DNA of 39,602 nt from the NCBI GenBank assembly GCA_027066365.1, contig JAMONV010000038.1, positions 1 through 39,602 on the forward strand, in the 5' to 3' direction. This DNA is from Flavobacteriales bacterium. Its GTDB lineage: Bacteria; Bacteroidota; Bacteroidia; Flavobacteriales; Flavobacteriaceae. The notes under the pieces were generated by a model. That model worked only from the letters and a program-made list of their open reading frames with translations, searched no databases and was not told the origin of the DNA. How positions within the stretch are numbered: position 1 is the stretch's first letter; every line of letters starts with the position of its first letter. Below, one piece after another: positions 16,477 through 25,404 of this stretch. The position numbers and the translations under genes are program-made.

Positions 16477-17571
16477 TTATTCGTTTAACAATACCGAATT
16501 GGGCAAAAAACCTGTGGTAAATTCACCGATTTTGTTGAATTGATTACGGGCATCGAAGATGAAGACTTTTCCGGCGCTTTGATAATCACGGGCATCGGTG
16601 ATAAATAATTTTTCGTCGGCATAATCCATGCCATAGGGGGTTTGAATGCCTGCGCTGGCAAGATCTTTGAGGGTTTCGATTTGCAGGGTATTGCCGTTGA
16701 CAATGAGTTTTACCAATACGTTGTCTATAATCGTATAGAGATTTCCGTCGATGTAAGTAAGGAATTGCGGATGTCCGCCCGGAATAAAGGCGCTGGATTC
16801 CACTTGATTGGTAGCCGGATTTATTTGGTAAATGGTAGCGGCGGTTTCATTGCCGGTCCATGATGGATTACCCGAGCAAAGCACCCAGAGTTGATCGTTA
16901 TCGTCCTTAACAATGTCGGCAGGACGGTCGCCTACGGTGATATATCCGGTTACTTGTCGTGCAGCAGGATCGATGACGGCTACTTCGTTACCACCGTTGT
17001 TAGCGCCCAATCCGGCAATTAAAACATAGAGGTTGCCGCCTTGATAGAGCATTTTGCCCGCTCCAAGGTGAACGTGTAAGGTGTCGGTGATGACGTCATT
17101 GTCGGTGTCTACGAAGGCCACGAAATCGTCGTCAACCGGCGACCAATTGCTGTCGAAAACTTCTCCCCAATTGCTCAATGCCGCATAGCGATTGTCTATT
17201 TTGGTCATATAGCGGGGTGATTTGACATAGGCGGTCATTTCGGCCGTTTTCTTCATGGTCCAGCGTTTGGTTACCAGAATTTTATTCGAATTGTTAACGA
17301 CTATATACATTTTGTCGCCGCGGGCATAAAGCGATTGAGCAATGTCACCGATATTTTCGTTGTTTACTTTGTAGTAGACGCTATCTTCGGTTTCTTCGAA
17401 ATTTTTTTTCAGGAAGCTAATACTTGCGTTGTCGTGCATAAATTGTCCTTCGTTCAGCACGAAGTATCCGCCGTCGTAATCACCACGCGGGGGAACCGGT
17501 TTGGGTTTTTTACAGCTTGTAATGAAAATGCCGATGCTCAGCAGGAATGTGAGGATGTTTTTTGTTTTCAT
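16477..17571 (-). CDS. btuG: BtuG-like surface lipoprotein (DUF5074, YncE-type beta-propeller)
   Basis: A 364-residue lipoprotein with lipobox Cys20 (GIFITSC-KKPKP). The mature protein opens with GGYFVLNEGQFMHDNASISFL, the typical first blade of DUF5074/YncE-like propellers, and repeats follow (VAVIDPAARQVTGYITVGDRPADIVKDDNDQLWVL, FIPGGHPQFLTYIDGNLYTI, YGMDYADEKLFITDA). In Bacteroides, BtuG is a surface propeller that binds cobalamin tightly and hands it to BtuB. The same role is inferred here, since this gene overlaps the BtuB-type receptor by 4 bases (ATGA) and lies downstream of a cobalamin riboswitch. Specific B12-contacting residues cannot be confirmed by eye. Confidence 0.82.
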   Translation of the reverse strand: MKTKNILTFLLSIGIFITSCKKPKPVPPRGDYDGGYFVLNEGQFMHDNASISFLKKNFEETEDSVYYKVNNENIGDIAQSLYARGDKMYIVVNNSNKILVTKRWTMKKTAEMTAYVKSPRYMTKIDNRYAALSNWGEVFDSNWSPVDDDFVAFVDTDNDVITDTLHVHLGAGKMLYQGGNLYVLIAGLGANNGGNEVAVIDPAARQVTGYITVGDRPADIVKDDNDQLWVLCSGNPSWTGNETAATIYQINPATNQVESSAFIPGGHPQFLTYIDGNLYTIIDNVLVKLIVNGNTLQIETLKDLASAGIQTPYGMDYADEKLFITDARDYQSAGKVFIFDARNQFNKIGEFTTGFLPNSVLLNE

Positions 17572-19418
17572 GATTTATTGTTTTTATAGTTTTTGTTTAA
17601 ATTTATCTGTAAGATGAGATTAATTTTTCTTCCGGGCATGGGATGTGCCGGCATCCATTCGTAGTAAACATTAAAAATATTGTCGATACGAAGACCCGCC
17701 AACCCATTTTTATACCGGAAATTGAGTTCCAAATCGTTTAAGTAAACGGGTGGCATGACGGATAAATTGTCAGGGTCGGTGAAATAGAGGCTTTGAAAAC
17801 GGTAATGCCAAGCGGTTTCCCAGTGTTTATATCGAATCCGGATATTAGCATTATAGAGCAATTGCGGTGAATAATTGAGTAATTTTTTTGTTTTAAGGTT
17901 TAAAATTTTTTGGTAGGAAAGGATTTGTTTGAATCGGATATTCCATTTATTTCGTTTAATCCGGGTTATTGAAGAAAATTCCGCACCTGTTCCTTTGACT
18001 GCGTCTATATTCACGGGATGCCAAAGTCCGTTGTTGCCGGGTTGCCATCGAATGAGATCAAAGGTTTTTTTTCGAAATACATCTAGATAAACGATTGTTT
18101 TTAGTTGTTTGATATTCAGTGTGTTGCGGAAATTCCACTCGTGGTTTTTTTCGGGTTGGAGTGTGGGATTACCGCCGGGTTTCCAAAATAAGTCGTTAAA
18201 AGTAGGGAAGCGGTAGCCCGTGTTGTAGGAAAGTTTCAGTCCGTAATTTTTTGAAATTTCATAATTTACGGAAGCGTGTGATCCGTTTGTGAAGCTTTTT
18301 CGCTTTTGTTGCATATTGATTTGTAGTCCGCCGGTTAGGCTTAATTTATTGACGGGACGAAAAAACCATTCTTGCATCAGGGAATGGCGAATGATGACGT
18401 GCGGGTCGAAATTTTTGGACTGACCTTTCACGCTTTGCCATTCATATCGTAGATGTGCGGTGAGATGTTGTGTCCAATGCCAAGTAAAATTTTCTTTCAA
18501 ATATAAAGTGGATGCAAGGCCATGTCCGGAAGGTTTTTTTCCTTTGATGTAAAAATAGGTGTAATTTTCAAACAAATAGCCTGCTGTCAATAATTGCCGA
18601 AATTTATTGCGGTTTGTTTTCCAGTTGAAGGCGAAACGATAATGTTTATTGATCAATTTGCTGTTGGAAACGGAATGGAGTGTTCCGGGTAAATTTCTAT
18701 CGGAAGAAGATGCTAACATATTGAATGTTAGTAAGTTATTTTTGAATTTCCGGTAAAGACCGAGGTTAAAGTTGCGGTTTAGAATTTCGGCATTGGAATT
18801 GGTGTAATGAAAACGGTCGATTTGGAAATGGTTTTTTTCGCTGTGGAAAGAAAAGCCGCTGTTCATCGCCCAATTTCCTTTTCCCGCGTCGATTTTGACG
18901 GATGGAAGCCATTTTCCGAAGTCACCGGCGATGAGGGTTATTTTCACGGATCGATGCGAAGAGAAATCGGGCAGGTTTTGGAGTAACACGGCACCGCCTG
19001 TTGCACCGCTTCCGTAAAGAAAAGAGGCATCGCCCGTGTAGATTTTGATCCGGTTTACATTATTGACCGCAAGAGTGTTGAGGTCGGTTTGTCCGTTCAA
19101 AGGCGAATTGACAGGGACGTTGTTCCAGATTACACTCACTTGTGCAGGTGAAGCACCGCGAATGCTGATTCCGCTAACCATTCCCGCACCGTATTCACGT
19201 AATTGAAACGGGGTTTCTTTTTCGATAATTTGATTGAGATTGGCGGAAGTTTCCAATTTACCGGAATGGAGAATCAGGCTTTGGCGGATATTTTCCGGTT
19301 CAATCAAAAAGGATGAATTAACGCTAACCGTGTCTAATTTTTCTGTCTTTTCGTTTTGAGCGAAAAGGGGGGATTGAATCAACCAAAATGATATGTAAAC
19401 TAATACGTATTTTTTCAT
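17568..19418 (-). CDS. btuB: BtuB-type TonB-dependent outer-membrane receptor
   Basis: A 616-residue TonB-dependent receptor with signal peptide (cleavage near SPLFAQ-NEK). The plug domain spans roughly residues 28-150: LDTVSVNSSF, GISIRGASPAQVSVIWNNVPVNSPLNGQTDLNTLAVNNVNRI and IKIYTGDASFLYGSGATGGAVLL. The rest is a beta-barrel ending in IDNIFNVYYEWMPAHPMPGRKINLILQINL, the late-barrel signature. There is no N-terminal carboxypeptidase-like domain, so it resembles compact BtuB-type receptors rather than SusC. Cobalamin as substrate follows from the riboswitch directly upstream and the BtuG-like partner downstream. Energy would come from TonB-ExbBD encoded elsewhere. Confidence 0.9.
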   Translation of the reverse strand: MKKYVLVYISFWLIQSPLFAQNEKTEKLDTVSVNSSFLIEPENIRQSLILHSGKLETSANLNQIIEKETPFQLREYGAGMVSGISIRGASPAQVSVIWNNVPVNSPLNGQTDLNTLAVNNVNRIKIYTGDASFLYGSGATGGAVLLQNLPDFSSHRSVKITLIAGDFGKWLPSVKIDAGKGNWAMNSGFSFHSEKNHFQIDRFHYTNSNAEILNRNFNLGLYRKFKNNLLTFNMLASSSDRNLPGTLHSVSNSKLINKHYRFAFNWKTNRNKFRQLLTAGYLFENYTYFYIKGKKPSGHGLASTLYLKENFTWHWTQHLTAHLRYEWQSVKGQSKNFDPHVIIRHSLMQEWFFRPVNKLSLTGGLQINMQQKRKSFTNGSHASVNYEISKNYGLKLSYNTGYRFPTFNDLFWKPGGNPTLQPEKNHEWNFRNTLNIKQLKTIVYLDVFRKKTFDLIRWQPGNNGLWHPVNIDAVKGTGAEFSSITRIKRNKWNIRFKQILSYQKILNLKTKKLLNYSPQLLYNANIRIRYKHWETAWHYRFQSLYFTDPDNLSVMPPVYLNDLELNFRYKNGLAGLRIDNIFNVYYEWMPAHPMPGRKINLILQINLNKNYKNNKS

Positions 19419-19464
19419 TTTTTCCCTTGGCCTTTCCTCCGAAGACCGGTTTTTTTCGGGTTAG

Positions 19465-19627
19465 GGATTTCAGCAGGTCTCCTGGCTTACCGCATACTTT
19501 TGCCGCCTTCCCGTTCCGAATGACGAACAGTGGCAATTTGACAAAAGCGTCACGGATCACAGTTGCGGGGACAGCCCGGGATTTTCACCCGGTTCCCTTT
19601 TAATCCGTTTGATCGGAACTGAAATCC
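19465..19627 (-). ncRNA. Cobalamin (AdoCbl-type) riboswitch
   Basis: On the minus strand the leader of the receptor gene has the conserved cobalamin aptamer. The 9-bp closing helix is perfect (19619-19627 with 19465-19473). In order come GGTGAAAATCCCGGGCTGTC-like and CCCCGCAACTGTGA segments, GCCACTG, and the B12 box AAGCCAGGAGACCTGC at 19474-19489. The 3' end is 46 bases before the start codon. I see no strong intrinsic terminator between aptamer and ATG (only a 5-bp hairpin at 19439-19459), so translational control is more likely. High cobalamin would repress receptor and BtuG synthesis. Confidence 0.95.
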
Positions 19628-19631
19628 GCAA

Positions 19632-19639
19632 CAAAGTTA
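19632..19639 (-). promoter_or_regulatory. Candidate -7 element for the riboswitch-btuB transcript
   Basis: TAACTTTG on the minus strand fits TAnnTTTG and ends 4 bases before the closing helix of the aptamer, exactly where initiation is expected. At the -33 position there is only TTTC, 18 bases upstream of the -7 element. Confidence 0.55.
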
Positions 19640-19771
19640 AAAAAAATATTTTATTGAGAAAGCTTTATAATGGCCATTGATTTTCTTTGGCCTTAATCGC
19701 CGGATGTCGAAATACGGCCGTTTGTAATAGAGATTTTTTTTTTAAATTGTGCGCAATTTTAATGCTTGGGC

Positions 19772-21946
19772 ATGAGAAATTTTTTTCTATCCTTATTCGG
19801 GTTGTGTTTTTTTTTCATATCCGCTCAATATCAAATTACAGTAAGCGATATTTGGCTAAAGGGCACTTTTCGCCAGGATTATTTATACGGATACCTGTTT
19901 GCCGGGCGGCACGATATGATTTTTTCCCGCTTTGATCACGGGAAGTTTTATTTGGAACGTTTGGACATGAGTACCGGGCGGAGCAAGGAAATTATTTTTT
20001 CGAGTGAAAATCATTCCGGCCTCCGGTATGTTTATCAATATGTGTTTTCGCCTGATGAACAAACCATGTTGCTGTCGATATATCAAAAACCGGTTTACCG
20101 GCATTCCAAAATGGAAAGGTATGTTTTGTATGATATAAAGAAGAATAAAATCAGTGTGTTTGAAGATGATTTGATTCAAATTCCCACCTTTTTTCCCGAT
20201 GGAAAAAAAGTGGTTTATTTTAAGGATAACAATTTGTATATCAAGGATTTATCTTCCAAAAAAATTTTGCAAATTACTAAAGATGGCGAAAAAAATAAAA
20301 TTCTAAACGGCCATACGGACTGGGTTTATGAAGAAGAATTCGGATTTGTGAAGGCATATGCCGTTAGCCGAAGCGGGCGTTATTTGGCCTATTTGAAATT
20401 TGACGAATCACAAGTGCCGGCTTATTCGTTTCCGGTTTATGAGGACCGGCTTTATCCCGAGGAATATACGTATAAATATCCGAAAGCGGGTGAAAAAAAC
20501 TCGGAGGTTACACTTTATATTTATGATTTTGTTACGGGAACAACCCGGGCGGTCGATTTGGGTGAATACGAGTATATCCCCTTCATTCATTCGGGCAGGG
20601 AAGCGGATGATTTTGCCGTTATTACGATGAACCGTTTGCAAAATACCGAAAAATTATTTTTGGTAAAAACCGGTCAAAAGCCACATTTATTGTTGGTGGA
20701 ACAAGCGGAAAAATATTTGGATTTCGAACGTACGAAAAAATTGTTTTTTCTCAAAGACGGATCTTTCATTCGCACTTCCGAAAAAGACGGATACAATCAC
20801 ATTTATCATTATTCGGTGACAGGTAAAATAAAACGTCAGATTACCCGTGGAACATGGGAAGTGACCGAATTATACGGAGTGGATGAAAATAATAACCGGA
20901 TTTACTATCAGTCCAATGAAAGCGGCGTTTTGAATCGTGCCGTATATTCGATTGATTTCAAAGGAAAAAACAAGCGTCTATTAAGTCCTGAAAAAGGAAC
21001 ATCGTCGGCATCATTTTCCAAGGATTTTCAATATTTTTTACTGACCTATCAGAGTGTTGAGGAACCTTTGATATATATACTGAAAGATTTGCGCGGTCAA
21101 ACCGTTAAAGTTTTAAAATCCAACGAAAAACTCAAAGAAAAAGAGGCGAATATGCAATTGCCGGCGAAGGAATTTATTGATTTTAAATCCTCCGACGGTG
21201 AAACGGTTTTGCACGGTAGTATTATATTTCCGCCTGATTTTGACAAGCAAAAGCAATATCCGTTATTGATACACGGGTATAACGGGCCCGGCTATCAGAT
21301 GGTGCGCAATAGATGGTTTTCCTATGATGATTATTGGCACATGATGCTGGCTCAAAAGGGATTTATCGTAGTGACGGTTGACACACGCGGCACCGGTGGG
21401 CGCGGACGAGATTTCAGGCAGATTACTTATAAGCAACTGGGAAAATACGAATTGGAAGATTTGACGGCGGTTTTGCGGCAAATGGAAGCCAAACCCTATG
21501 TAGATCGAAGTAAAACGGGTATTTGGGGTTGGAGTTTCGGTGGGTTTATGGCAACCAATGCCCTTTTGCAAAAGCCGGATTTGTTTGATTTTGCCATAGC
21601 CGTGGCGCCTGTAACCAATTGGCGGTTTTACGATACGATATACACGGAGCGTTATATGCAAACACCGCAGGAAAATCCCGACGGTTACGACGACAATTCT
21701 CCGCTATCCTATGCGGAATTTTTAAAGGGTGATCTTTTATTGGTACATGGCACAGCCGACGACAATGTGCATGTTCAAAACACATACCGTTTGGCTTCGG
21801 CTTTACAAAGACAAGGAAAAACTTTTCGGATGATGATTTATCCCGATAAAAATCACGGCATATACGGAGGTGGAATTCGCTATCAATTATATAAAACGAT
21901 GACGGAATTTTTAATGGAAATAAAACAAAAAAATCATAAATCATGA
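19772..21946 (+). CDS. Dipeptidyl-peptidase IV-type S9 serine peptidase
   Basis: A 724-residue exported serine exopeptidase. A signal peptide (MRNFFLSLFGLCFFFISAQ) precedes an eight-blade-like beta-propeller (about 20-480) and a C-terminal alpha/beta-hydrolase domain. The catalytic triad is readable: Ser588 in GWSFGG, Asp663/664 in HGTADDNVH and His695 in KNHGIYGG. The propeller contains WVYEEEF with Glu187-Glu188, matching the DPP-IV Glu pair that binds the substrate N-terminus, so removal of N-terminal dipeptides (typically X-Pro) is likely. The start is ATG 19772; a TTG two codons earlier is rejected. The stop overlaps the next gene by 4 bases (ATGA), linking the enzyme to a peptide transporter. 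Confidence 0.93.
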   Translation: MRNFFLSLFGLCFFFISAQYQITVSDIWLKGTFRQDYLYGYLFAGRHDMIFSRFDHGKFYLERLDMSTGRSKEIIFSSENHSGLRYVYQYVFSPDEQTMLLSIYQKPVYRHSKMERYVLYDIKKNKISVFEDDLIQIPTFFPDGKKVVYFKDNNLYIKDLSSKKILQITKDGEKNKILNGHTDWVYEEEFGFVKAYAVSRSGRYLAYLKFDESQVPAYSFPVYEDRLYPEEYTYKYPKAGEKNSEVTLYIYDFVTGTTRAVDLGEYEYIPFIHSGREADDFAVITMNRLQNTEKLFLVKTGQKPHLLLVEQAEKYLDFERTKKLFFLKDGSFIRTSEKDGYNHIYHYSVTGKIKRQITRGTWEVTELYGVDENNNRIYYQSNESGVLNRAVYSIDFKGKNKRLLSPEKGTSSASFSKDFQYFLLTYQSVEEPLIYILKDLRGQTVKVLKSNEKLKEKEANMQLPAKEFIDFKSSDGETVLHGSIIFPPDFDKQKQYPLLIHGYNGPGYQMVRNRWFSYDDYWHMMLAQKGFIVVTVDTRGTGGRGRDFRQITYKQLGKYELEDLTAVLRQMEAKPYVDRSKTGIWGWSFGGFMATNALLQKPDLFDFAIAVAPVTNWRFYDTIYTERYMQTPQENPDGYDDNSPLSYAEFLKGDLLLVHGTADDNVHVQNTYRLASALQRQGKTFRMMIYPDKNHGIYGGGIRYQLYKTMTEFLMEIKQKNHKS

Positions 21947-23832
21947 ACAAAACAACGAAACAAAAACATCCCAAGGCATTATATACCTTGTTCACAACCG
22001 AGATGTGGGAAAGGTTTTCCTACTACGGTATGCGAGCTCTTTTGACGTTGTATTTGGCGGCCGAATTGGTGCGTGGCGGTTTCGGGTTGCCGCGCGAAGA
22101 GGCTTTGGCCGTATATGCTTTATTTACCGGTTTGGTTTATTTGACGCCGATTATCGGCGGTTGGGTGGCCGATAAATTTTTGGGTAAGCGAAAAACCGTT
22201 TACATTGGCGGGTTGGTAATGGCCGTCGGTCAATTTATGTTGGCTACCAGCGCATTCGGGGAGCTTTGGAGCTGGGATATGTCATTGCGCCATACGATTT
22301 TTAACCTCGGGTTGGGCATATTGATTATCGGTAACGGATTTTTCAAGCCCAATATTTCGACTATAGTTGGAGATTTCTATGACGATAACGATCCGCGTAA
22401 GGATTCTGCATTCAATATTTTTTATATGGGCATCAATTTGGGCGCCATTTTGGGACCGTTTATCGCCGGTTATTTAGGTGAAGAAGTTTTTTGGGGCTGG
22501 GGTTATTTTTCGGCCGGAGTGGGTATGCTGCTGGGAGTTTTATGGTTGTATTTTCATGAATATACGTTGGAAGATAAAGGTTTGCCACCGGGGCGAAACC
22601 GGTCGGAGGTGCTCGGAAAAAAAGATTGGGCGCAAATTGTGATATATGCGGTGGGATTGGTTTTGGGAACCATCGGGATTATTTTTCTTTGGAAGGCACT
22701 CCCCGATCCGGTAACCGGTGTTATTGTTCGTTGGGGCTTCGGGTTGTTGGTAGCAGGCATTGCTTATGTCATTATCCGTGGGCTCGAAGATGAAAATTCG
22801 TGGAAGGGTAAATTTATTCCCGTGGCCGTTTTGATATTGTTGATATTGATTGCTTCCGAAGCGGGGCTGTTCGGTATGTTGTCCGTTACGGTCAAAAAAT
22901 ACTTGATGTTTGGCGTGTTTGGCTTGGCATTATTAGGAATGATTCTTATGATGTTGAGTAAAAATACGGGATGGAGCCGGATGGGTGTTATTATAACTTT
23001 GGCCTTTTTTAATGTTGCCTTTTGGGCCGGATTTGAACAAGCGGGAGGAACTTTAAACCTGTTTGCCGACAAAAATACCAACCGTACTCTTCCGGCGTTT
23101 TGGGTGCCGGATTTCATAAAAAGCGTTCCCTTGAAATATTGGGGAATTGCGGCGCTTGTTTTCCTGGCGGTATTATTGTTTTACATATACAATAACATTT
23201 ATAGCGAAAACGAAACATTCAAACAAAAAATTGAGCCGCTTTACAAAATAGGACTATACGGAACGTTGTTTTTCGCCTTCATTGCCGTTTGGAGTTTTTT
23301 TGCATCCGGTCCTGAAATTCCCGCCTCGTGGTTTCAGAATATCAATCCTTTTGCCATATTGATTTTCGCGCCGATTTTTTCGGTGATGTGGTTGTGGTTG
23401 GACCGGCTCGGATTGAATCCGCGGACGTCCATTAAGTTTGCTTTGGGCTTGTTTCTGGGTGCAGTGGCATTCTTTGTAATGACCATGGCGCAAAATCGCG
23501 CCGATTCCGGTCATTTGGTTTCGCCGTTGTGGTTGGTGGCCGTGTATGTAATATTGACTTTAGGCGAGTTGATGCTTTCGCCTATCGGTTTATCGATGAT
23601 TACCAAATTGGCCGATGCCAAGATGGTTTCGGTGGTGATGGGATTGTGGATGGCCAGTTTTGCGGCAGGCAATTATCTGGCCGGGATTTTGGAAGCCACT
23701 TTACACAAACTGCACGATGTGGGCTTAAACATCGACTTGTATCCTTTCTTGACCTATGTGATGTTGGGGTCGGGAATTATATTGGTGCTTCTTTCGCCGC
23801 TGTTAAACAAAGCTATGAAAGGAATTCATTAA
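21943..23832 (+). CDS. POT/PTR2-family proton-coupled peptide transporter
   Basis: A 629-residue inner-membrane major facilitator that imports di- and tripeptides with protons. The POT signature ExxERFxYYG is intact near residue 17 (TEMWERFSYYGMRALL), and the second family motif occurs as FNIFYMGINLGAILGPFIAGYLGE near 165. About fourteen hydrophobic segments are apparent, including extra helices between the two six-helix bundles (residues ~220-350). Late motifs GELMLSPIGLSMITKLA near 545 are typical of bacterial PTR2 proteins. It is translationally coupled to the S9 peptidase upstream (4-base overlap), which suggests it takes up dipeptides that enzyme releases. Confidence 0.94.
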   Translation: MNKTTKQKHPKALYTLFTTEMWERFSYYGMRALLTLYLAAELVRGGFGLPREEALAVYALFTGLVYLTPIIGGWVADKFLGKRKTVYIGGLVMAVGQFMLATSAFGELWSWDMSLRHTIFNLGLGILIIGNGFFKPNISTIVGDFYDDNDPRKDSAFNIFYMGINLGAILGPFIAGYLGEEVFWGWGYFSAGVGMLLGVLWLYFHEYTLEDKGLPPGRNRSEVLGKKDWAQIVIYAVGLVLGTIGIIFLWKALPDPVTGVIVRWGFGLLVAGIAYVIIRGLEDENSWKGKFIPVAVLILLILIASEAGLFGMLSVTVKKYLMFGVFGLALLGMILMMLSKNTGWSRMGVIITLAFFNVAFWAGFEQAGGTLNLFADKNTNRTLPAFWVPDFIKSVPLKYWGIAALVFLAVLLFYIYNNIYSENETFKQKIEPLYKIGLYGTLFFAFIAVWSFFASGPEIPASWFQNINPFAILIFAPIFSVMWLWLDRLGLNPRTSIKFALGLFLGAVAFFVMTMAQNRADSGHLVSPLWLVAVYVILTLGELMLSPIGLSMITKLADAKMVSVVMGLWMASFAAGNYLAGILEATLHKLHDVGLNIDLYPFLTYVMLGSGIILVLLSPLLNKAMKGIH

Positions 23833-23862
23833 GCTTAAGTTACATAAAAAATATTTGGAACA

Positions 23863-25404
23863 ATGGAACAGACACAAGAGAAAATGGGATTGATAGCCTT
23901 GTTTAAATCCTTTCCCAAGGCTTATTGGTTTGCCAGTATATTCGAATTATTGGAACGTTATGCGTGGTATGGATTATTCGCGGTATTTGGCTTGTATTTG
24001 ACCAATGAATTGGGTTTTTCATCGGCTCAACGAAGCAGTATTCAAACCATTGTTACGGGAATTTTATACTTACTGCCGATTATAACGGGTGCCATAGCCG
24101 ATAAAATAGGTTATAAATTAACTTTGGCCTTATCATATATCATATTGATGACCGGCTATTTTTTTATGGGGCATGTCACTGTATATTGGGCGGTATTTTC
24201 GGTGTTTTTATGGGTTGCGATAGGTGCCGCTATGTTTAAACCCGTAGCTTCGGCTATTGTAACCAAAACAACCGATGAACGCAATTCTTCATTCGGTTTC
24301 GGCTTGTTTTACATGATGGTGAATATCGGAGGATTTTTCGGTCCTTTATTGGTAGGTATATTACGAAATAAATTTGATTGGGATGCAGTGTTTGTCTCTT
24401 CTTCATTGGCAATTTTACTCAATTTGGTTATTTTGATGTTTTTTAAGGAACCGGATAGGGAAAAAATAGAAGAGTCCACCTCCGAAACCATAAAACGATC
24501 GTTATTAAACATTTGGGAAGCACTGAAAGATCTTAAACTCACCTTCCTGTTGATTATTATGATAGGGTTTTGGCTGATGTTCAATCAGTTGTTTTACACA
24601 TTGCCCAATTTTATCGACGATTGGGTCAATACGGAAAAAGTTTATCGTTTCATTCACTCCCTTTGGCCTTGGCTGGCCGACCAAATGAAGAACAGCGAAG
24701 GAGGAATCAATCCCGAGCAGATGGTTAATTTGGATGCCTTTTTTATTGTTGTCTTCCAAATAGTGGTTTCCTATATTATCTTGAAATGGAAACCGATCAA
24801 TGCCATGATGACGGGAATTTTTATTACTATCGTAGGGATTGCCTTGTCTTTTTACTCCAATAATGCCACTTATACGGTATTGGGTATTTTGATTTTCGCT
24901 TTAGGCGAAATGACTTCCAATCCCAAATTTTCGGATTATATCGCGCAAATATCGCCCAAGGGCAAGGAGGCGTTATACATGGGAACTTATTTCTTGCCGA
25001 TTGCAGCCGCCAATTTTCTTACGGATATTATATCGGGTGATTTGTATCAGAACAAGGCGGATAAATTGACTCTGCTTTTCAGATATTTAAAAGACAAAGG
25101 TATCGATATTGTGGACAAAAGCACCGGAAAACTGGTTACATACACCAATGAAGGTATTCAATTGATGAATGAGAATGGTCATGTTTTAAGTGATAAACCC
25201 GGAATCAAGCGCAATGAAATTCTGGCACAGGCGGCCGAAAAATTACATGTGAGCACGGCCGAACTTCAAAATGTTTTATGGGATACATACCACCCGGGCA
25301 AGATTTGGTGGGTGATGGCTACCGTAGGCATGATAACTTTCGCCGGATTGTTGATTTATAATTATGTTATCAACACCTATTTTAAAGAAGAAAAATCGGC
25401 TTGA
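23863..25404 (+). CDS. Second, divergent POT-like MFS transporter
   Basis: A 513-residue inner-membrane transporter beginning 30 bases after the first POT gene. It keeps the family pattern in altered form: FELLERYAWYGLFAVFGLYL (ExxERYxWYG instead of ExxERFxYYG) and FGLFYMMVNIGGFFGPLLVG in place of the FYxxINxG motif. GEMTSNPKFSDYIAQISP near 345 corresponds to the GE-SP motif. Two unusual soluble stretches stand out, a loop around residues 245-290 (VNTEKVYRFIHSLWPW) and a hydrophilic segment around 390-480 before the last helix. A peptide or peptide-like substrate is inferred from family and operon; it probably differs from that of its neighbour. Confidence 0.86.
   Translation: MEQTQEKMGLIALFKSFPKAYWFASIFELLERYAWYGLFAVFGLYLTNELGFSSAQRSSIQTIVTGILYLLPIITGAIADKIGYKLTLALSYIILMTGYFFMGHVTVYWAVFSVFLWVAIGAAMFKPVASAIVTKTTDERNSSFGFGLFYMMVNIGGFFGPLLVGILRNKFDWDAVFVSSSLAILLNLVILMFFKEPDREKIEESTSETIKRSLLNIWEALKDLKLTFLLIIMIGFWLMFNQLFYTLPNFIDDWVNTEKVYRFIHSLWPWLADQMKNSEGGINPEQMVNLDAFFIVVFQIVVSYIILKWKPINAMMTGIFITIVGIALSFYSNNATYTVLGILIFALGEMTSNPKFSDYIAQISPKGKEALYMGTYFLPIAAANFLTDIISGDLYQNKADKLTLLFRYLKDKGIDIVDKSTGKLVTYTNEGIQLMNENGHVLSDKPGIKRNEILAQAAEKLHVSTAELQNVLWDTYHPGKIWWVMATVGMITFAGLLIYNYVINTYFKEEKSA

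Noticed and set aside
19439-19459. Hairpin between the cobalamin aptamer and the start codon as a transcription terminator
   Set aside because: The stem is only 5 bp and is followed by purine-rich sequence rather than a T tract.
23529-23906. A 125-codon plus-strand ORF in another frame of the POT gene
   Set aside because: It overlaps the last 100 codons of a well-supported transporter and the start of the next gene. Its composition is that of an out-of-frame shadow.
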